The position numbers and the translations under genes were made by a program. Shown one piece after another: positions 16,757 to 25,897 of a stretch of 48,239 bases of DNA. Numbering within the stretch: the stretch's first letter is position 1; the number at the start of each line of letters is the position of its first letter. The DNA comes from Bacteroidales bacterium. Lineage in GTDB: Bacteria; Bacteroidota; Bacteroidia; Bacteroidales; Tenuifilaceae. The stretch covers positions 1-48,239 of the forward strand of contig JAQVYY010000028.1 of assembly GCA_028708425.1 (NCBI GenBank), given 5' to 3'. The notes beneath the pieces were generated by a model. That model saw only the letters and a list, made by a program, of their open reading frames with translations. It did not search any database and was not told the DNA's origin.

Positions 16757-18766
16757 ATGAAACCAACCCTATTTTTTGCAACAACGCTAGTGCTCTTTTT
16801 AGTGCTACTAGGCTGCACAGGTAACAAAGACATTCCGTTAATCGATAGAGAAGATTTTTTTGATGACCCAGAGGTAGCTGGAATGCAGCTCTCTCCCGAT
16901 GGGGAGTTCCTATCGTTTTTAAAACCCTATAAGGGTACTCGAAACATCTGGATTAAGGGCATTAATGAACCCTTCGAAGAAGCTATACCAATTTCAAAAG
17001 ATTCTCTACGACCAATATCAGGCTATTTTTGGTCACGCGACGGGAAATCTATCCTCTATGTTCAGGATAATGGGGGAGATGAGAACTACAACATTTACGC
17101 AATTGACCCTACAGCAGCTTCTCAGGGGGTAATTCCTGAGCCAAGAAACCTGACCAACCTGAAGGATATTAGGGTTATGATTTATGATGTTCCTCGCAGT
17201 AACCATGATTTAATTTACCTGGGAATTAACGATAGGGATAAGGCATGGCACGATTTATACAGCCTTAAAATCTCCACTGGTGAGCTTACTCTAATTCGTG
17301 AAAACACCAACAGGTATACTGGATGGATTTTTGATAATGATGCCAAGTTACGCTTAGCTACACTATCACGCATGGATGGAACAGCTGAGCTGTGGCGGGT
17401 TGACGAAAAGGGAGAAACCCTCCTTTTTAAATGGACCATGTTCGAAACTGTTTACCCGCTGTCCTTTTTAAAAGATAACAGGCATTTCTATATAATATCT
17501 AATGCTGGCGATGATGTAAATCTTACCCAACTTTACCAAATGGATATTGAAACGAGCGAAATGGAGCTAATTGAAGCAGACCCTGAAAATAAGGCCGATT
17601 TTGGCGGTCTTGTAATTTCCGATAAAACTCTTGATGTACTCTATACATCCTATACCGATAGTTACACCCGCCGTTATTATAAGGATAAGGATTTTGAAGA
17701 GCATATTAAGGGTATCGAAACTCAATTCCCCAACGATGTGGTTAGCCGTTATGGTTCAACTGCCGATGAAAAAACATGGTTAGTTTCTGTTAGCTCCGAT
17801 ATCAATCCAGGTGAAATATATATATATGATGTGGAAACAAAGGAGTTAACCTTTCAGACAAGATTTTGGGAAAATCTGGATAGAAACCACCTTTCGCAGG
17901 TTAAGAGTATAAGTTACAAATCATCCGATGGGCTGGAAATTCAGGCCTACCTCACGATACCCAAGGGTACAAACGGAAAAAATCTTCCTCTGGTTGTAAA
18001 CCCACACGGAGGGCCATGGGCACGAGATCATTGGGGGTATAATCCTTACGCTCAATTCTTGGCAAATAGAGGGTACGCAGTTTTACAACCAAACTTTAGA
18101 GGATCAACAGGATTTGGTAAGGATTTTCTTAATGCTGGCAACAAGCAATGGGGCGATTTAATGCAAGATGATATTACTTGGGGTGTAAAGCATCTTATAG
18201 AGCAGGGAATAGCCGATAAGGATCGTGTTGCAATTTTCGGTGGTTCGTATGGTGGGTATGCAACCCTAGCGGGATTAACTTTTACTCCCGATTTATATAC
18301 TTGCGGCGTTTCTTTGGTTGGACCATCAAACCTTATTACGCTCCTTAATTCGTTACCCCCATATTGGGAAGCTATTCGGAAAACTTTTTACGAACGCATG
18401 GGCGATCCCAATACCGAAGAGGGGTTAGAGCAAATTAAGAGGCAATCACCACTATTTTCGGCCCATAGGATTGCTTCACCACTACTAGTGGTTCAGGGGC
18501 AAAACGATCCACGAGTGAATAAGGCTGAATCGGATCAGATTGTGATTGCATTGCGCAATAAGGGATATGCTGTTGAGTATTTGAATGCACCCGACGAGGG
18601 GCATGGTTATGCCCGACCAGTAAATAATATGGCCTTTATTGCGGCCATGGAAAAATTCCTGGCAAAACACCTGAACGGACGATATCAAGAGAGCATGACC
18701 GATGAGGTGGCAAAACGCCTCGAAGAGATAACTGTAGATATTAATACGGTTGAACTAGCTGAATAG
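16757..18766 (+). CDS. S9 family prolyl-oligopeptidase-type peptidase, lipoprotein
   Basis: The protein has 669 residues. The N-terminus MKPTLFFATTLVLFLVLLGCTGN carries a lipobox (LLGC), so the enzyme is probably anchored in the envelope. Residues 30-400 form a beta-propeller with repeats such as SPDGEFLSFLKP and WSRDGKSILYVQDN. The alpha/beta hydrolase domain follows, with the nucleophile in FGGSYGG (Ser497), Asp584 in QGQNDPR and His616 in DEGHGY: a complete catalytic triad. Length and layout fit acylaminoacyl/dipeptidyl peptidases that trim short peptides outside the cytoplasm. A clean terminator follows. Confidence 0.9.
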   Translation: MKPTLFFATTLVLFLVLLGCTGNKDIPLIDREDFFDDPEVAGMQLSPDGEFLSFLKPYKGTRNIWIKGINEPFEEAIPISKDSLRPISGYFWSRDGKSILYVQDNGGDENYNIYAIDPTAASQGVIPEPRNLTNLKDIRVMIYDVPRSNHDLIYLGINDRDKAWHDLYSLKISTGELTLIRENTNRYTGWIFDNDAKLRLATLSRMDGTAELWRVDEKGETLLFKWTMFETVYPLSFLKDNRHFYIISNAGDDVNLTQLYQMDIETSEMELIEADPENKADFGGLVISDKTLDVLYTSYTDSYTRRYYKDKDFEEHIKGIETQFPNDVVSRYGSTADEKTWLVSVSSDINPGEIYIYDVETKELTFQTRFWENLDRNHLSQVKSISYKSSDGLEIQAYLTIPKGTNGKNLPLVVNPHGGPWARDHWGYNPYAQFLANRGYAVLQPNFRGSTGFGKDFLNAGNKQWGDLMQDDITWGVKHLIEQGIADKDRVAIFGGSYGGYATLAGLTFTPDLYTCGVSLVGPSNLITLLNSLPPYWEAIRKTFYERMGDPNTEEGLEQIKRQSPLFSAHRIASPLLVVQGQNDPRVNKAESDQIVIALRNKGYAVEYLNAPDEGHGYARPVNNMAFIAAMEKFLAKHLNGRYQESMTDEVAKRLEEITVDINTVELAE

Positions 18767-18787
18767 CATTGATTTGTTAATATATGT

Positions 18788-18818
18788 AAGCGCAGCAAGC
18801 TATTTGCTGCGCTTTTTG
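18788..18818 (+). terminator. Intrinsic terminator of the S9 peptidase gene
   Basis: AAGCGCAGCAA (18788-18798) pairs with TTGCTGCGCTT (18804-18814) across a 5-base loop, followed by TTT, 22 bases after the stop codon. Confidence 0.85.
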
Positions 18819-18846
18819 CGAGTACAGCATGGTTTTACTTTACCCG

Positions 18847-18996
18847 TTAGCCCGCATTATTCATCAAATTTATTAACGATGAATACAAATACGGGTTACC
18901 CCGACATGGTCGAACCCAACTTTGGGTAACAAAATTGGTTGTAAAACTTAGTCGCTGTCGGAGATAGCAATTATTCGAATGAATAATTGGGGTTAA
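18847..18996 (+). repeat. Intergenic repeat family, copy C (full length)
   Basis: 150 bases from TTAGCCCGCATTATTCATC to GAATGAATAATTGGGGTTAA. The local hairpin partner is at 18879-18898. It takes up half of the 302-base gap between the peptidase and fabG; the fabG promoter lies outside it, downstream. Confidence 0.9.
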
Positions 18997-19034
18997 AGCA
19001 TACTTTTTCTCTCGGACAGTATTGAATCTTTTTA

Positions 19035-19042
19035 TACCTTTG
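19035..19042 (+). promoter_or_regulatory. -7 box of the fabG promoter
   Basis: TACCTTTG matches TAnnTTTG and lies 27 bases before the fabG start codon. No convincing -33 element was found at the usual distance. Confidence 0.5.
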
Positions 19043-19068
19043 TTCGCGTAATTAATTAAAAACTAACT

Positions 19069-19815
19069 ATGAAACTATTAGAGGGAAAAACAGGACTAAT
19101 TACTGGTGGTGCACGTGGAATTGGACGTGCTATTGCCATTGCCTTTGCTAAGGAAGGTGCCAACGTGGCATTTTCTGATATGAAAGTTGATGAGAATTTT
19201 CAAAACCTCGAAAAAGAGCTAAACGCTCTTGGTGTTAAGGCAAAAGGGTATGTATCTGATGCTAGTAACTTCGAATCATCGCAAACCCTTGTTGATGAGA
19301 TTGTAAAAGATTTTGGAAGGATTGATATCCTGGTAAATAATGCCGGTATAACCCGCGATACCCTTTTAATGCGAATGACCGAAGAGCAGTGGGATTTGGT
19401 TATGAATGTTAACCTTAAATCGGTATTCAACCTAACTAAGGCTGCTCAAAAATATATGCTTAAGCAAAAGTTCGGTTCAATCATCAATATGAGCTCTGTT
19501 GTTGGTGTATCGGGTAATGCTGGTCAATCAAACTACTCTGCATCAAAAGCAGGTATTATTGGGTTTACCAAATCAATAGCTCGCGAATTGGGTTCCAGAA
19601 ATATTCGCTGTAATGCTATTGCCCCCGGATTTATCATTTCCGAAATGACAGAGCAACTTCCCGAGGAGGTTCGCAATGATTGGGTTCAAAAAATACCATT
19701 GCGCAGAGGCGGAACACCCAACGATGTGGCTGATGCTTGCATTTTCCTTGCATCCGATTTATCAAGCTATGTTAGTGGTCAGGTTATTAATGTTTGCGGT
19801 GCAATGAATACCTGA
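19069..19815 (+). CDS. fabG: 3-oxoacyl-[acyl-carrier-protein] reductase
   Basis: The protein has 248 residues, the usual FabG length. It reduces 3-oxoacyl-ACP with NADPH in fatty-acid elongation (cytoplasm). It has the Rossmann glycine motif TGGARGIG (12-19), the NNAG motif (90-93), and the catalytic residues Ser143 (MSSVVG), Tyr156 and Lys160 (YSASK). The C-terminal SYVSGQVINVCGAM is also typical. It stands alone rather than in a fab cluster, so a role with another acyl or polyhydroxyalkanoate substrate is possible. It converges with the MarR gene across a shared terminator. Confidence 0.88.
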   Translation: MKLLEGKTGLITGGARGIGRAIAIAFAKEGANVAFSDMKVDENFQNLEKELNALGVKAKGYVSDASNFESSQTLVDEIVKDFGRIDILVNNAGITRDTLLMRMTEEQWDLVMNVNLKSVFNLTKAAQKYMLKQKFGSIINMSSVVGVSGNAGQSNYSASKAGIIGFTKSIARELGSRNIRCNAIAPGFIISEMTEQLPEEVRNDWVQKIPLRRGGTPNDVADACIFLASDLSSYVSGQVINVCGAMNT

Positions 19816-19837
19816 TTATAAAACTATATCAAACATT

Positions 19838-19876
19838 CAGGGGGTAAATTGCTTTATGTGATTTGCCCCCTGTTTT
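19838..19876. terminator. Bidirectional terminator between fabG and the MarR gene
   Basis: CAGGGGGTAAAT (19838-19849) pairs with ATTTGCCCCCTG (19861-19872) with one wobble; TTTTG follows on the plus strand. It sits between two convergent stop codons. Confidence 0.8.
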
Positions 19877-19878
19877 GT

Positions 19879-20310
19879 TTATAGCAGCCTATCGTAAATA
19901 TGGTCAAGCATTCTAATAATTTCCTTTACCTCAATGGGGTTTAAACCCTCTGTACAGCGTTTCAGCGTTTGCTTATCAATTTCTTGCAACTTTTCTATAA
20001 TACTACGGGCGTACTTGGTCATTACTATTTGGTACGAACGCTTATCGCTAGGGCTTGTTACTCGAGTAGCCAAATCATTTCGTTCCATTCCATCAATAAT
20101 TCGCGAAAGGGCAGCGTTATCCTTACTGGTTCGCTTAGCCAGTTGCCCTATGCTAACATTATCTTCCTCTGCAAGCCACTCTAAAACTATCCAGTAATCG
20201 GGGGTAACATCGGCAAATCCTTGCGAGGCAAACCTTTGGGCTAATTCAGTTCTGTACCGTGAAGCTACACGGGTAAGCGTAAATACAAATGATTTTGATG
20301 TGGGAAACAT
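19879..20310 (-). CDS. MarR family transcriptional regulator
   Basis: The protein has 143 residues with the family's layout: an N-terminal helix, a winged helix-turn-helix at about 50-105 (VSIGQLAKRTSKDNAALSRIIDGMERNDLATRVTSPSDKRSYQIVMT) and C-terminal dimerisation helices. The D-x-R wing motif (SDKRS) is present. These proteins bind palindromic operators as dimers, often responding to small aromatic compounds. The target is unknown. It is divergent from tilS, with repeat copy D between them; its own upstream region has a TATTTG-like box on the minus strand near 20325. Confidence 0.85.
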   Translation of the reverse strand: MFPTSKSFVFTLTRVASRYRTELAQRFASQGFADVTPDYWIVLEWLAEEDNVSIGQLAKRTSKDNAALSRIIDGMERNDLATRVTSPSDKRSYQIVMTKYARSIIEKLQEIDKQTLKRCTEGLNPIEVKEIIRMLDHIYDRLL

Positions 20311-20345
20311 AGCTAGTTTAATTCAAATATTGTAGGTTCACTGTC

Positions 20346-20493
20346 TAACCCGCATTATTCATCAAATTTGTTAAAGATGAATGCAAATGCGGGTTACCCC
20401 GACTTAGTTGAGCCCAATTTTGGACAACAAAATGGGTTGTAAAACTTAGTTGCTGTCGGAGACAGCAATTATTCGAATGAATAATTGGGCTAA
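20346..20493 (+). repeat. Intergenic repeat family, copy D (full length)
   Basis: 148 bases from TAACCCGCATTATTCATC to GAATGAATAATTGGGCTAA. The internal stem is perfect here: TTGCTGTC (20450-20457), loop GGA, GACAGCAA (20461-20468). It lies in the 359-base gap between the divergent MarR and tilS genes, upstream of the tilS promoter. Confidence 0.9.
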
Positions 20494-20580
20494 TAGAAAA
20501 CCTACACGTTATTAGTTTGACAAAAATATGAATTATTTCGCTTACACACACAACTCATATATAATAACGCATTTTCTAGT

Positions 20581-20588
20581 TATATTTG
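20581..20588 (+). promoter_or_regulatory. -7 box of the tilS promoter
   Basis: TATATTTG, a match to TAnnTTTG. Transcription would begin near 20595. This argues against any tilS start before that point and supports the ATG at 20670. Confidence 0.5.
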
Positions 20589-20669
20589 CATAATAATGTG
20601 GAGGATAATAACCCCTATAGTATCTACAAACTAGAAAAAACAAATCGGATACTATCATCAAAATATATC

Positions 20670-21995
20670 ATGCGAAAAAAGTTCAAGAATTTTATCGAAA
20701 AACAATCACTACTCTCATGCAATTCTAAAATAGTACTTGGCGTTAGCGGTGGGGTCGATTCAATGGTTATGCTTCATCTGTTTCATGTTTGCGGGTATAG
20801 CTTTGAGGTTGCCCACTGTAATTTTTCACTACGTGCCGAGGAGTCTAATTGCGACGAGGCACTGGTAAAAAAGGTGTGCGACGAGAAAGGTGTTAAGCTA
20901 CACTTAAAATGCTTCGATACAGTTGGTTATGCCGAAAAGAATAAGGTTTCTATCCAGATTGCTGCTCGAGAACTTCGATATAATTGGTTCTCAGAACTTT
21001 GTAAGAATAATGGTTTCACTACGGTGGCCATTGCCCACAACAAAAACGACGTGGTTGAGACCATGCTCATCAATTTAACCCGAGGCACAGGTTTAAAAGG
21101 ACTTACAGGAATAAAGTCATCGGCGAATGGCGTTATTCGCCCAATTATTTTTGCCTTTCGCAAGCAGATTGAAGAGTTTGCCCATAAAGAGGGCGTTGCA
21201 TACCGAAACGACTCAACGAATAGCCAAATAAAATACGCCCGAAACAGAATTCGGCATAACGTAATTCCCGAGCTCGAAACAATTAACGAGGGGGCAGTTG
21301 ACAATTTTTACAACACATCAATTTACCTAAATTCCACATGGCAAGCCATCGAAAAAATGAATGGGGAATTTGCCAAGCAGTCCAAAGTTTACAAGAACGA
21401 TGAGGTGCACTACTCAATATCACTGCTCAAGGGTTATCCTTTTAGGCAGGTTTTTATGGTGGAGGAGCTAACATCGTATGGGTTTCCGCCAGCCCTGGTA
21501 CTCGATATAGAAAAATCGTTATCTACCCAAGCGGGTAAAATATTTTACTCGTCAAGCTACCAGCTTGTGCGCGATAGGGAGTGGCTAATGCTCTCAAAGC
21601 TAGATAAAACCACCAAAGAAACAGAGGTTGAGATTGATGCCAACGTAACTCGTATTGAAGAGCCTATCGCTTTAACATTTAAAAGTGTTGATGTTACAGC
21701 GGATTTTGTAATCGCCAAAAAATCGTCTGCTGCAGTATTTAATTTAGGTAAGCTTACCTTTCCATTGGTGCTTCGCCCGTGGCACCAGGGCGATTGGTTT
21801 GTTCCTTTTGGCATGACGGGGCGAAAAAAAGTTAGCGATTTCCTTATCGACCAAAAGGTGCCGCTTCATCACAAGCAAAATGTTTACGTTTTAGAGTCGG
21901 GTGGGCAAATTATATGGGTTGTTGGGTACAGAACCGATAATCGGTATAGGGTGAACAAAGAGTGTAGCAAAGTGTTACAGGTTAATGTATTGTAA
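20670..21995 (+). CDS. tilS: tRNA(Ile)-lysidine synthase
   Basis: The protein has 441 residues from the ATG at 20670; the open frame extends to 20586 but that overlaps the -7 box. It converts the wobble cytidine of the AUA-reading tRNA-Ile to lysidine using ATP and lysine. The PP-loop SGGVDS is at residues 26-31, followed by VAHCNFSLRAEESNCDEALV and NKNDVVETMLINLTRGTGLKGL, all typical of TilS. The C-terminal domain (WHQGDWFVPFGMTGRKKVSDFLIDQKVP) is also recognisable, so the protein is full length. It is essential in most bacteria. Confidence 0.93.
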   Translation: MRKKFKNFIEKQSLLSCNSKIVLGVSGGVDSMVMLHLFHVCGYSFEVAHCNFSLRAEESNCDEALVKKVCDEKGVKLHLKCFDTVGYAEKNKVSIQIAARELRYNWFSELCKNNGFTTVAIAHNKNDVVETMLINLTRGTGLKGLTGIKSSANGVIRPIIFAFRKQIEEFAHKEGVAYRNDSTNSQIKYARNRIRHNVIPELETINEGAVDNFYNTSIYLNSTWQAIEKMNGEFAKQSKVYKNDEVHYSISLLKGYPFRQVFMVEELTSYGFPPALVLDIEKSLSTQAGKIFYSSSYQLVRDREWLMLSKLDKTTKETEVEIDANVTRIEEPIALTFKSVDVTADFVIAKKSSAAVFNLGKLTFPLVLRPWHQGDWFVPFGMTGRKKVSDFLIDQKVPLHHKQNVYVLESGGQIIWVVGYRTDNRYRVNKECSKVLQVNVL

Positions 21996-22148
21996 TTTAA
22001 AGTGTCTGTAAAACCATAACCTAGTCACACATAAAAAGTAGGGGTAAGCCACTTCTCTTTTTCTGTATAAAATTATTACTTACAATCCTTTTATTTATTG
22101 CTTTTTAGCATCAATATTTACAGTATAAAAACACATAGAATAGTAATT

Positions 22149-24230
22149 ATGTCAGCAATTATAGCATTTACCATGGTATCGTGTGGCGATACCAAATCGA
22201 ACCAAAATCCTTTGTTAGCAGAATTTTCAGCACCGCACAGTGCGCCACCATTTAGTTCAATAAAAGTTGAGCATTATGTGCCAGCAATAGACTCGGCGAT
22301 AGCCGAAGCCCGTGCCGAAATAGATGCACTTATTAACAGCACGCAGGAGCCTACTTTTGAGAATACCCTAGAGGCATTGGCTTTTTCGGGCAAAAGGTTG
22401 GATGACGTGGCATCCATAGCCTTTAATTTAAACCATGCCGAGACCAATCCCGAATTGCAAAAGGTTATTCGTGAAATTGCACCTAAGCTTACCGATTTTC
22501 AGAATGATATAAATCTAAATGAGAAGCTATTTGCAAGGGTTAAGCATGTTTATGACCAAACCGATAGGGCAGCGCTAAACCCAGAACAGCTAACGCTGCT
22601 CGATAAAACATATCAGGGTTTTGTACGTAGCGGAGCCAATTTAAGCGACGATAAAAAGCAGGAATATCGCAGGGTTACTCGTGAACTCTCTGAGCTATCT
22701 CTTCAATTTGATGAGAATGTGCTGGCCGAAACGAATGGGTTTTATCTGCATCTTACTAATAAAGAGGAGCTAGCCGGATTGCCACAGAGCCTTATTGATG
22801 CAGCGGCTATTGCAGCTCAACAGAAAGAGCTTGAGGGCTGGGTTATAACCCTTCATGCACCCATGTATATACCATTCCTAAAATTTTCGGAGCAAAGAGA
22901 TTTACGCGAAAAAATATACAAGGTTTATACCAAACGAGGGCTAAGTGGTAACGACAACGACAATACGAAGCTAATAGAAAAAACGGTAAACCTAAGACTC
23001 CAGCTAGCACAAATTTTGGGCTATAGTACCTACGCCGATTATGTTCTGGAACAACGCATGGCACAATCGCCCGATGAGGTGCTTGATTTTCTAAATCAGC
23101 TGGTCGATGCGTCGTTGCCTGTTGCAAAAAAAGAGGTTAAAGAGGTTCAGGAATTCGCAAAATCAATTGGTGTAGGCCATCGAATCGAAAAATGGGATTG
23201 GGCATTTTACACCGAGAAGCTAAAGAGTAAGCTATTTAGCCTAAACGAGGAGGAACTTAAACCATATTTCCAGCTCGAAAAGGTGCAGGAGGGCGCTTTC
23301 TTGCTAGCCAGTAAGCTGTACGGCATCTCTTTTAAACCTGTATCAAACGTACCCGTTTACCACGAAGATGTGAAGGTTTTTGAGGTGTACGATAAGGATA
23401 ATTCGTTGCTCTCATTGCTTTATCTCGACTTTTTTCCACGCGAAAGCAAGAGCGGTGGAGCATGGATGACAAGCTACCGTTCGCAATCCATTAAAGACGG
23501 AGAGAATGTACGTCCATTTATTTCGGTTGTAACAAACTTTACCAAGCCAACAAAGGATACACCATCACTGCTTACATTTCAGGAGTTTACCACTTTCTTG
23601 CACGAATTTGGGCACGCACTACACGGAATGCTTGCAAACACAGCCTATCCAAACCTTTCGGGCACATCGGTTTACCGCGACTTTGTAGAGCTACCGTCAC
23701 AAGTGCTTGAGAATTGGGGACTAGAGAAAGAGTACCTCGACCTATTTGCTGTGCATTACCAAACAGGCAAGCCAATTCCCGAGAAGCTGGTTAAGGCCAT
23801 TACCGATAGCAAAAATTTTCTAACTGGTAACCTGTCTATTCGCCAGCTTGGCTTTGGTTTAGTAGATATGGCATGGCATAGCATTGGCGAACCCTTTACT
23901 GGTAATGTACTCGAGTTTGAGAATAAGCTAATGGAACCTCTTAGCGTTCTGCCAAATGTGGAGCAAACAGCGTTTTGCCCCGCATTTAGCCATATTTTTG
24001 CTGGTGGCTATGCTGCCGGATACTACAGCTACAAGTGGGCCGAAGTGCTCGATGCTGATGCTTACTCTCTATTCAAAGAAAAGGGCATTTTTAATACTGA
24101 CGTTGCCGATGCATTCCGAGAGAATATCCTTTCAAAAGGTGGCAGCGAGCATCCCATGGTGCTTTACAAGCGTTTCCGTGGTCACAAACCCACTATTGAT
24201 GCTTTACTCGAAAGAAGTGGGTTGAAGTAG
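22149..24230 (+). CDS. dcp: M3 family metallopeptidase, peptidyl-dipeptidase Dcp type, lipoprotein
   Basis: The frame opens at 22098, but the ATG at 22149 gives 693 residues starting with MSAIIAFTMVSCGDT, a lipoprotein signal with lipobox MVSC. The zinc site HEFGHALHGM starts at His485 (His485, Glu486, His489). The following LSGTSVYRDFVELPSQVLENW is characteristic of Dcp, which removes dipeptides from C-termini. The N-terminal helical region (FENTLEALAFSGKRLDDVA) also matches the family. The lipid anchor suggests action in the periplasm, parallel to the S9 peptidase lipoprotein at 16757. Confidence 0.85.
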   Translation: MSAIIAFTMVSCGDTKSNQNPLLAEFSAPHSAPPFSSIKVEHYVPAIDSAIAEARAEIDALINSTQEPTFENTLEALAFSGKRLDDVASIAFNLNHAETNPELQKVIREIAPKLTDFQNDINLNEKLFARVKHVYDQTDRAALNPEQLTLLDKTYQGFVRSGANLSDDKKQEYRRVTRELSELSLQFDENVLAETNGFYLHLTNKEELAGLPQSLIDAAAIAAQQKELEGWVITLHAPMYIPFLKFSEQRDLREKIYKVYTKRGLSGNDNDNTKLIEKTVNLRLQLAQILGYSTYADYVLEQRMAQSPDEVLDFLNQLVDASLPVAKKEVKEVQEFAKSIGVGHRIEKWDWAFYTEKLKSKLFSLNEEELKPYFQLEKVQEGAFLLASKLYGISFKPVSNVPVYHEDVKVFEVYDKDNSLLSLLYLDFFPRESKSGGAWMTSYRSQSIKDGENVRPFISVVTNFTKPTKDTPSLLTFQEFTTFLHEFGHALHGMLANTAYPNLSGTSVYRDFVELPSQVLENWGLEKEYLDLFAVHYQTGKPIPEKLVKAITDSKNFLTGNLSIRQLGFGLVDMAWHSIGEPFTGNVLEFENKLMEPLSVLPNVEQTAFCPAFSHIFAGGYAAGYYSYKWAEVLDADAYSLFKEKGIFNTDVADAFRENILSKGGSEHPMVLYKRFRGHKPTIDALLERSGLK

Positions 24231-24254
24231 CTGATAGTTAGCATAAAGCTATAG

Positions 24255-24297
24255 CCGCAATGGGTTTGCTTGCTGCTTTTCTTTTGCGGTTTTTTTG
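24255..24297 (+). terminator. Probable terminator of the M3 peptidase gene
   Basis: CCGCAA (24255-24260) can pair with TTGCGG (24284-24289), followed by eight T. The loop is long (23 bases), so the structure is weaker than the others in this window. Confidence 0.5.
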
Positions 24298-24356
24298 TTG
24301 CCTATTCAATTTTAGTTCGCCGGAATACAGGGGTAAAATTATTCGTTTCAAATTCG

Positions 24357-24364
24357 TACCTTTG
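24357..24364 (+). promoter_or_regulatory. -7 box just upstream of repeat copy E
   Basis: TACCTTTG matches TAnnTTTG. Transcription would start at about 24371, at the first bases of repeat copy E, so the repeat would form the 5' leader of the helicase mRNA. Confidence 0.5.
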
Positions 24365-24369
24365 CAGAC

Positions 24370-24518
24370 TAACCCGCATTATTCATCAATTTTGTAAAAG
24401 ATGAATACAAATGCGGATTACCCCGACATAGTCGAGCCCCAATTTGGGCAACATAATGGGCTATGAAACATAGTCGCTGTCGGATACAGCAATTATTCGA
24501 ATGAGTAATTGGGGCTAA
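24370..24518 (+). repeat. Intergenic repeat family, copy E (full length, in a probable mRNA leader)
   Basis: 149 bases from TAACCCGCATTATTCATC to GAATGAGTAATTGGGGCTAA. It ends 21 bases before the helicase start codon and begins 5 bases after a -7 box. It occupies half of the 309-base gap after the M3 peptidase gene. Confidence 0.9.
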
Positions 24519-24539
24519 TTAACAAGACACTATATCCAT

Positions 24540-25781
24540 ATGAGGTTCGAGCAGTACAACTTTATTCCAGCACTTAAGGCAAATCTACAATCGCTTGGTT
24601 ACAAGCGGCCTACCGATATTCAGTATAAAGCCATTCCACCTACGCTTAAGGGGCAGGATTTGCTTGCTATTGCCCAAACCGGGACGGGAAAAACCGGAGC
24701 ATTCGCAATACCCACCATACAGCTGCTGGTAACCAAACGAATCCCTTGCGAGCCATATACAACCCAATGCTTGGTAATGGTGCCAACACACGAGCTGGCC
24801 ATACAGGTAGCCAATGTGTTTAAAGATTTAGCAAAGGGCACCAACCTACACATTGTTGGGATTTATGGTGGTGTTGAGCAAGATACACAAATAGGGTTAC
24901 TTAAAAAAGGTGCCGATGTGCTAGTCGCTACGCCGGGTCGTATGTTCGATTTGGCTAGTCAGGGTTACCTTAAATTTTCAAATGTTTCAATGCTTATTAT
25001 TGATGAGGCCGACCATATGCTTGAGCTAGGCTTTATTAACGATATGGAGCAGCTCATTAGGCGCATTCCGCGTCATAGGCAAACGCTGTTCTTTTCTGCT
25101 ACAATTAACACGCATATCAAGGATTTAGCCTATGGTTTAGTTAACCATGCAGTCCGAATACAAATATCACCCAAAGACCCCATTTCAAAAAATATCGACC
25201 ATTCGGTGGCTTTTATCGAAATGGACGATAAGCGTTTTTTTCTCGAAAATCTAGTTAAGGAGAATCCCACTAGCAAAATACTGGTTTTTGTCCGTACTAA
25301 AGTTCGTGCCGAACGGGTTGCCAAGGCTCTCGAAAGGGTCGAAATTACGTCTCAAACCATGCATGGTAGCAAAACCCAAGAGGAGCGTTCTAACATTTTA
25401 GATAGATTTAAAAGCGGGCAGAATAGAATACTAATAGCTACCGATGTTAGTGCAAGGGGCATCGATATACCCAATGTAGAGTTTGTGGTTAACTACGATT
25501 TGCCCGAAATAGCCCAAAACTATGTGCATAGGGTAGGCCGGACAGGAAGGGCTACCCAACGCGGAAAGGCAGTATCGTTTTGCAGCATTGAGGAAAAACC
25601 AATACTTAAACAAATCGAGTACTTTTTAAATGCCCCAATAGCAGTACTACCAATAAGTAAGACAGATTACGAGGCAACCATCGATTTTTCTGAAGCATCT
25701 TCGCACGATTGGCAATCGTTGATTAAGGAGCACAAAGCTTTTGAGCAAACAAAGAAAAAGAGGAAGAAAAAGAAAAGGTAA
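24540..25781 (+). CDS. DEAD-box ATP-dependent RNA helicase
   Basis: The protein has 413 residues with all core motifs: Q-motif region RPTDIQYKAIPP, motif I AQTGTGKT (45-52), Ia PTHELAIQ, Ib TPGRM, motif II DEAD (155-158), motif III SAT, and in the second domain ATDVSARGIDIPNV and HRVGRTGRA. A short lysine/arginine tail (KKKRKKKKR) could grip RNA. It is RhlE/CsdA-like in length and acts in ribosome assembly or RNA turnover, by family. A second helicase gene follows after 116 bases. Confidence 0.93.
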   Translation: MRFEQYNFIPALKANLQSLGYKRPTDIQYKAIPPTLKGQDLLAIAQTGTGKTGAFAIPTIQLLVTKRIPCEPYTTQCLVMVPTHELAIQVANVFKDLAKGTNLHIVGIYGGVEQDTQIGLLKKGADVLVATPGRMFDLASQGYLKFSNVSMLIIDEADHMLELGFINDMEQLIRRIPRHRQTLFFSATINTHIKDLAYGLVNHAVRIQISPKDPISKNIDHSVAFIEMDDKRFFLENLVKENPTSKILVFVRTKVRAERVAKALERVEITSQTMHGSKTQEERSNILDRFKSGQNRILIATDVSARGIDIPNVEFVVNYDLPEIAQNYVHRVGRTGRATQRGKAVSFCSIEEKPILKQIEYFLNAPIAVLPISKTDYEATIDFSEASSHDWQSLIKEHKAFEQTKKKRKKKKR

Positions 25782-25805
25782 ACCATTCATAGATTCCTGC
25801 TTTTA

Positions 25806-25857
25806 TTATCCCGCATTAGTCATCTTTTTTGTTAAGGATGAATGAATAATTGGGTTA
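25806..25857 (+). repeat. Intergenic repeat family, copy F (52-bp mini form)
   Basis: TTATCCCGCATTAGTCATC, a short T-rich loop, then GGATGAATGAATAATTGGGT. Only the two ends remain, joined directly. It lies between the two helicase genes and ends 40 bases before the GTG of the second. Confidence 0.8.
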
Positions 25858-25897
25858 TATTGCTTCGTATTACTACAAACATGTAAACACCAGAACT

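Noticed and set aside
19069-20310. fabG and the MarR gene as one regulatory unit
   Set aside because: They converge across a terminator, so shared upstream control is not possible; functional linkage is only a guess.
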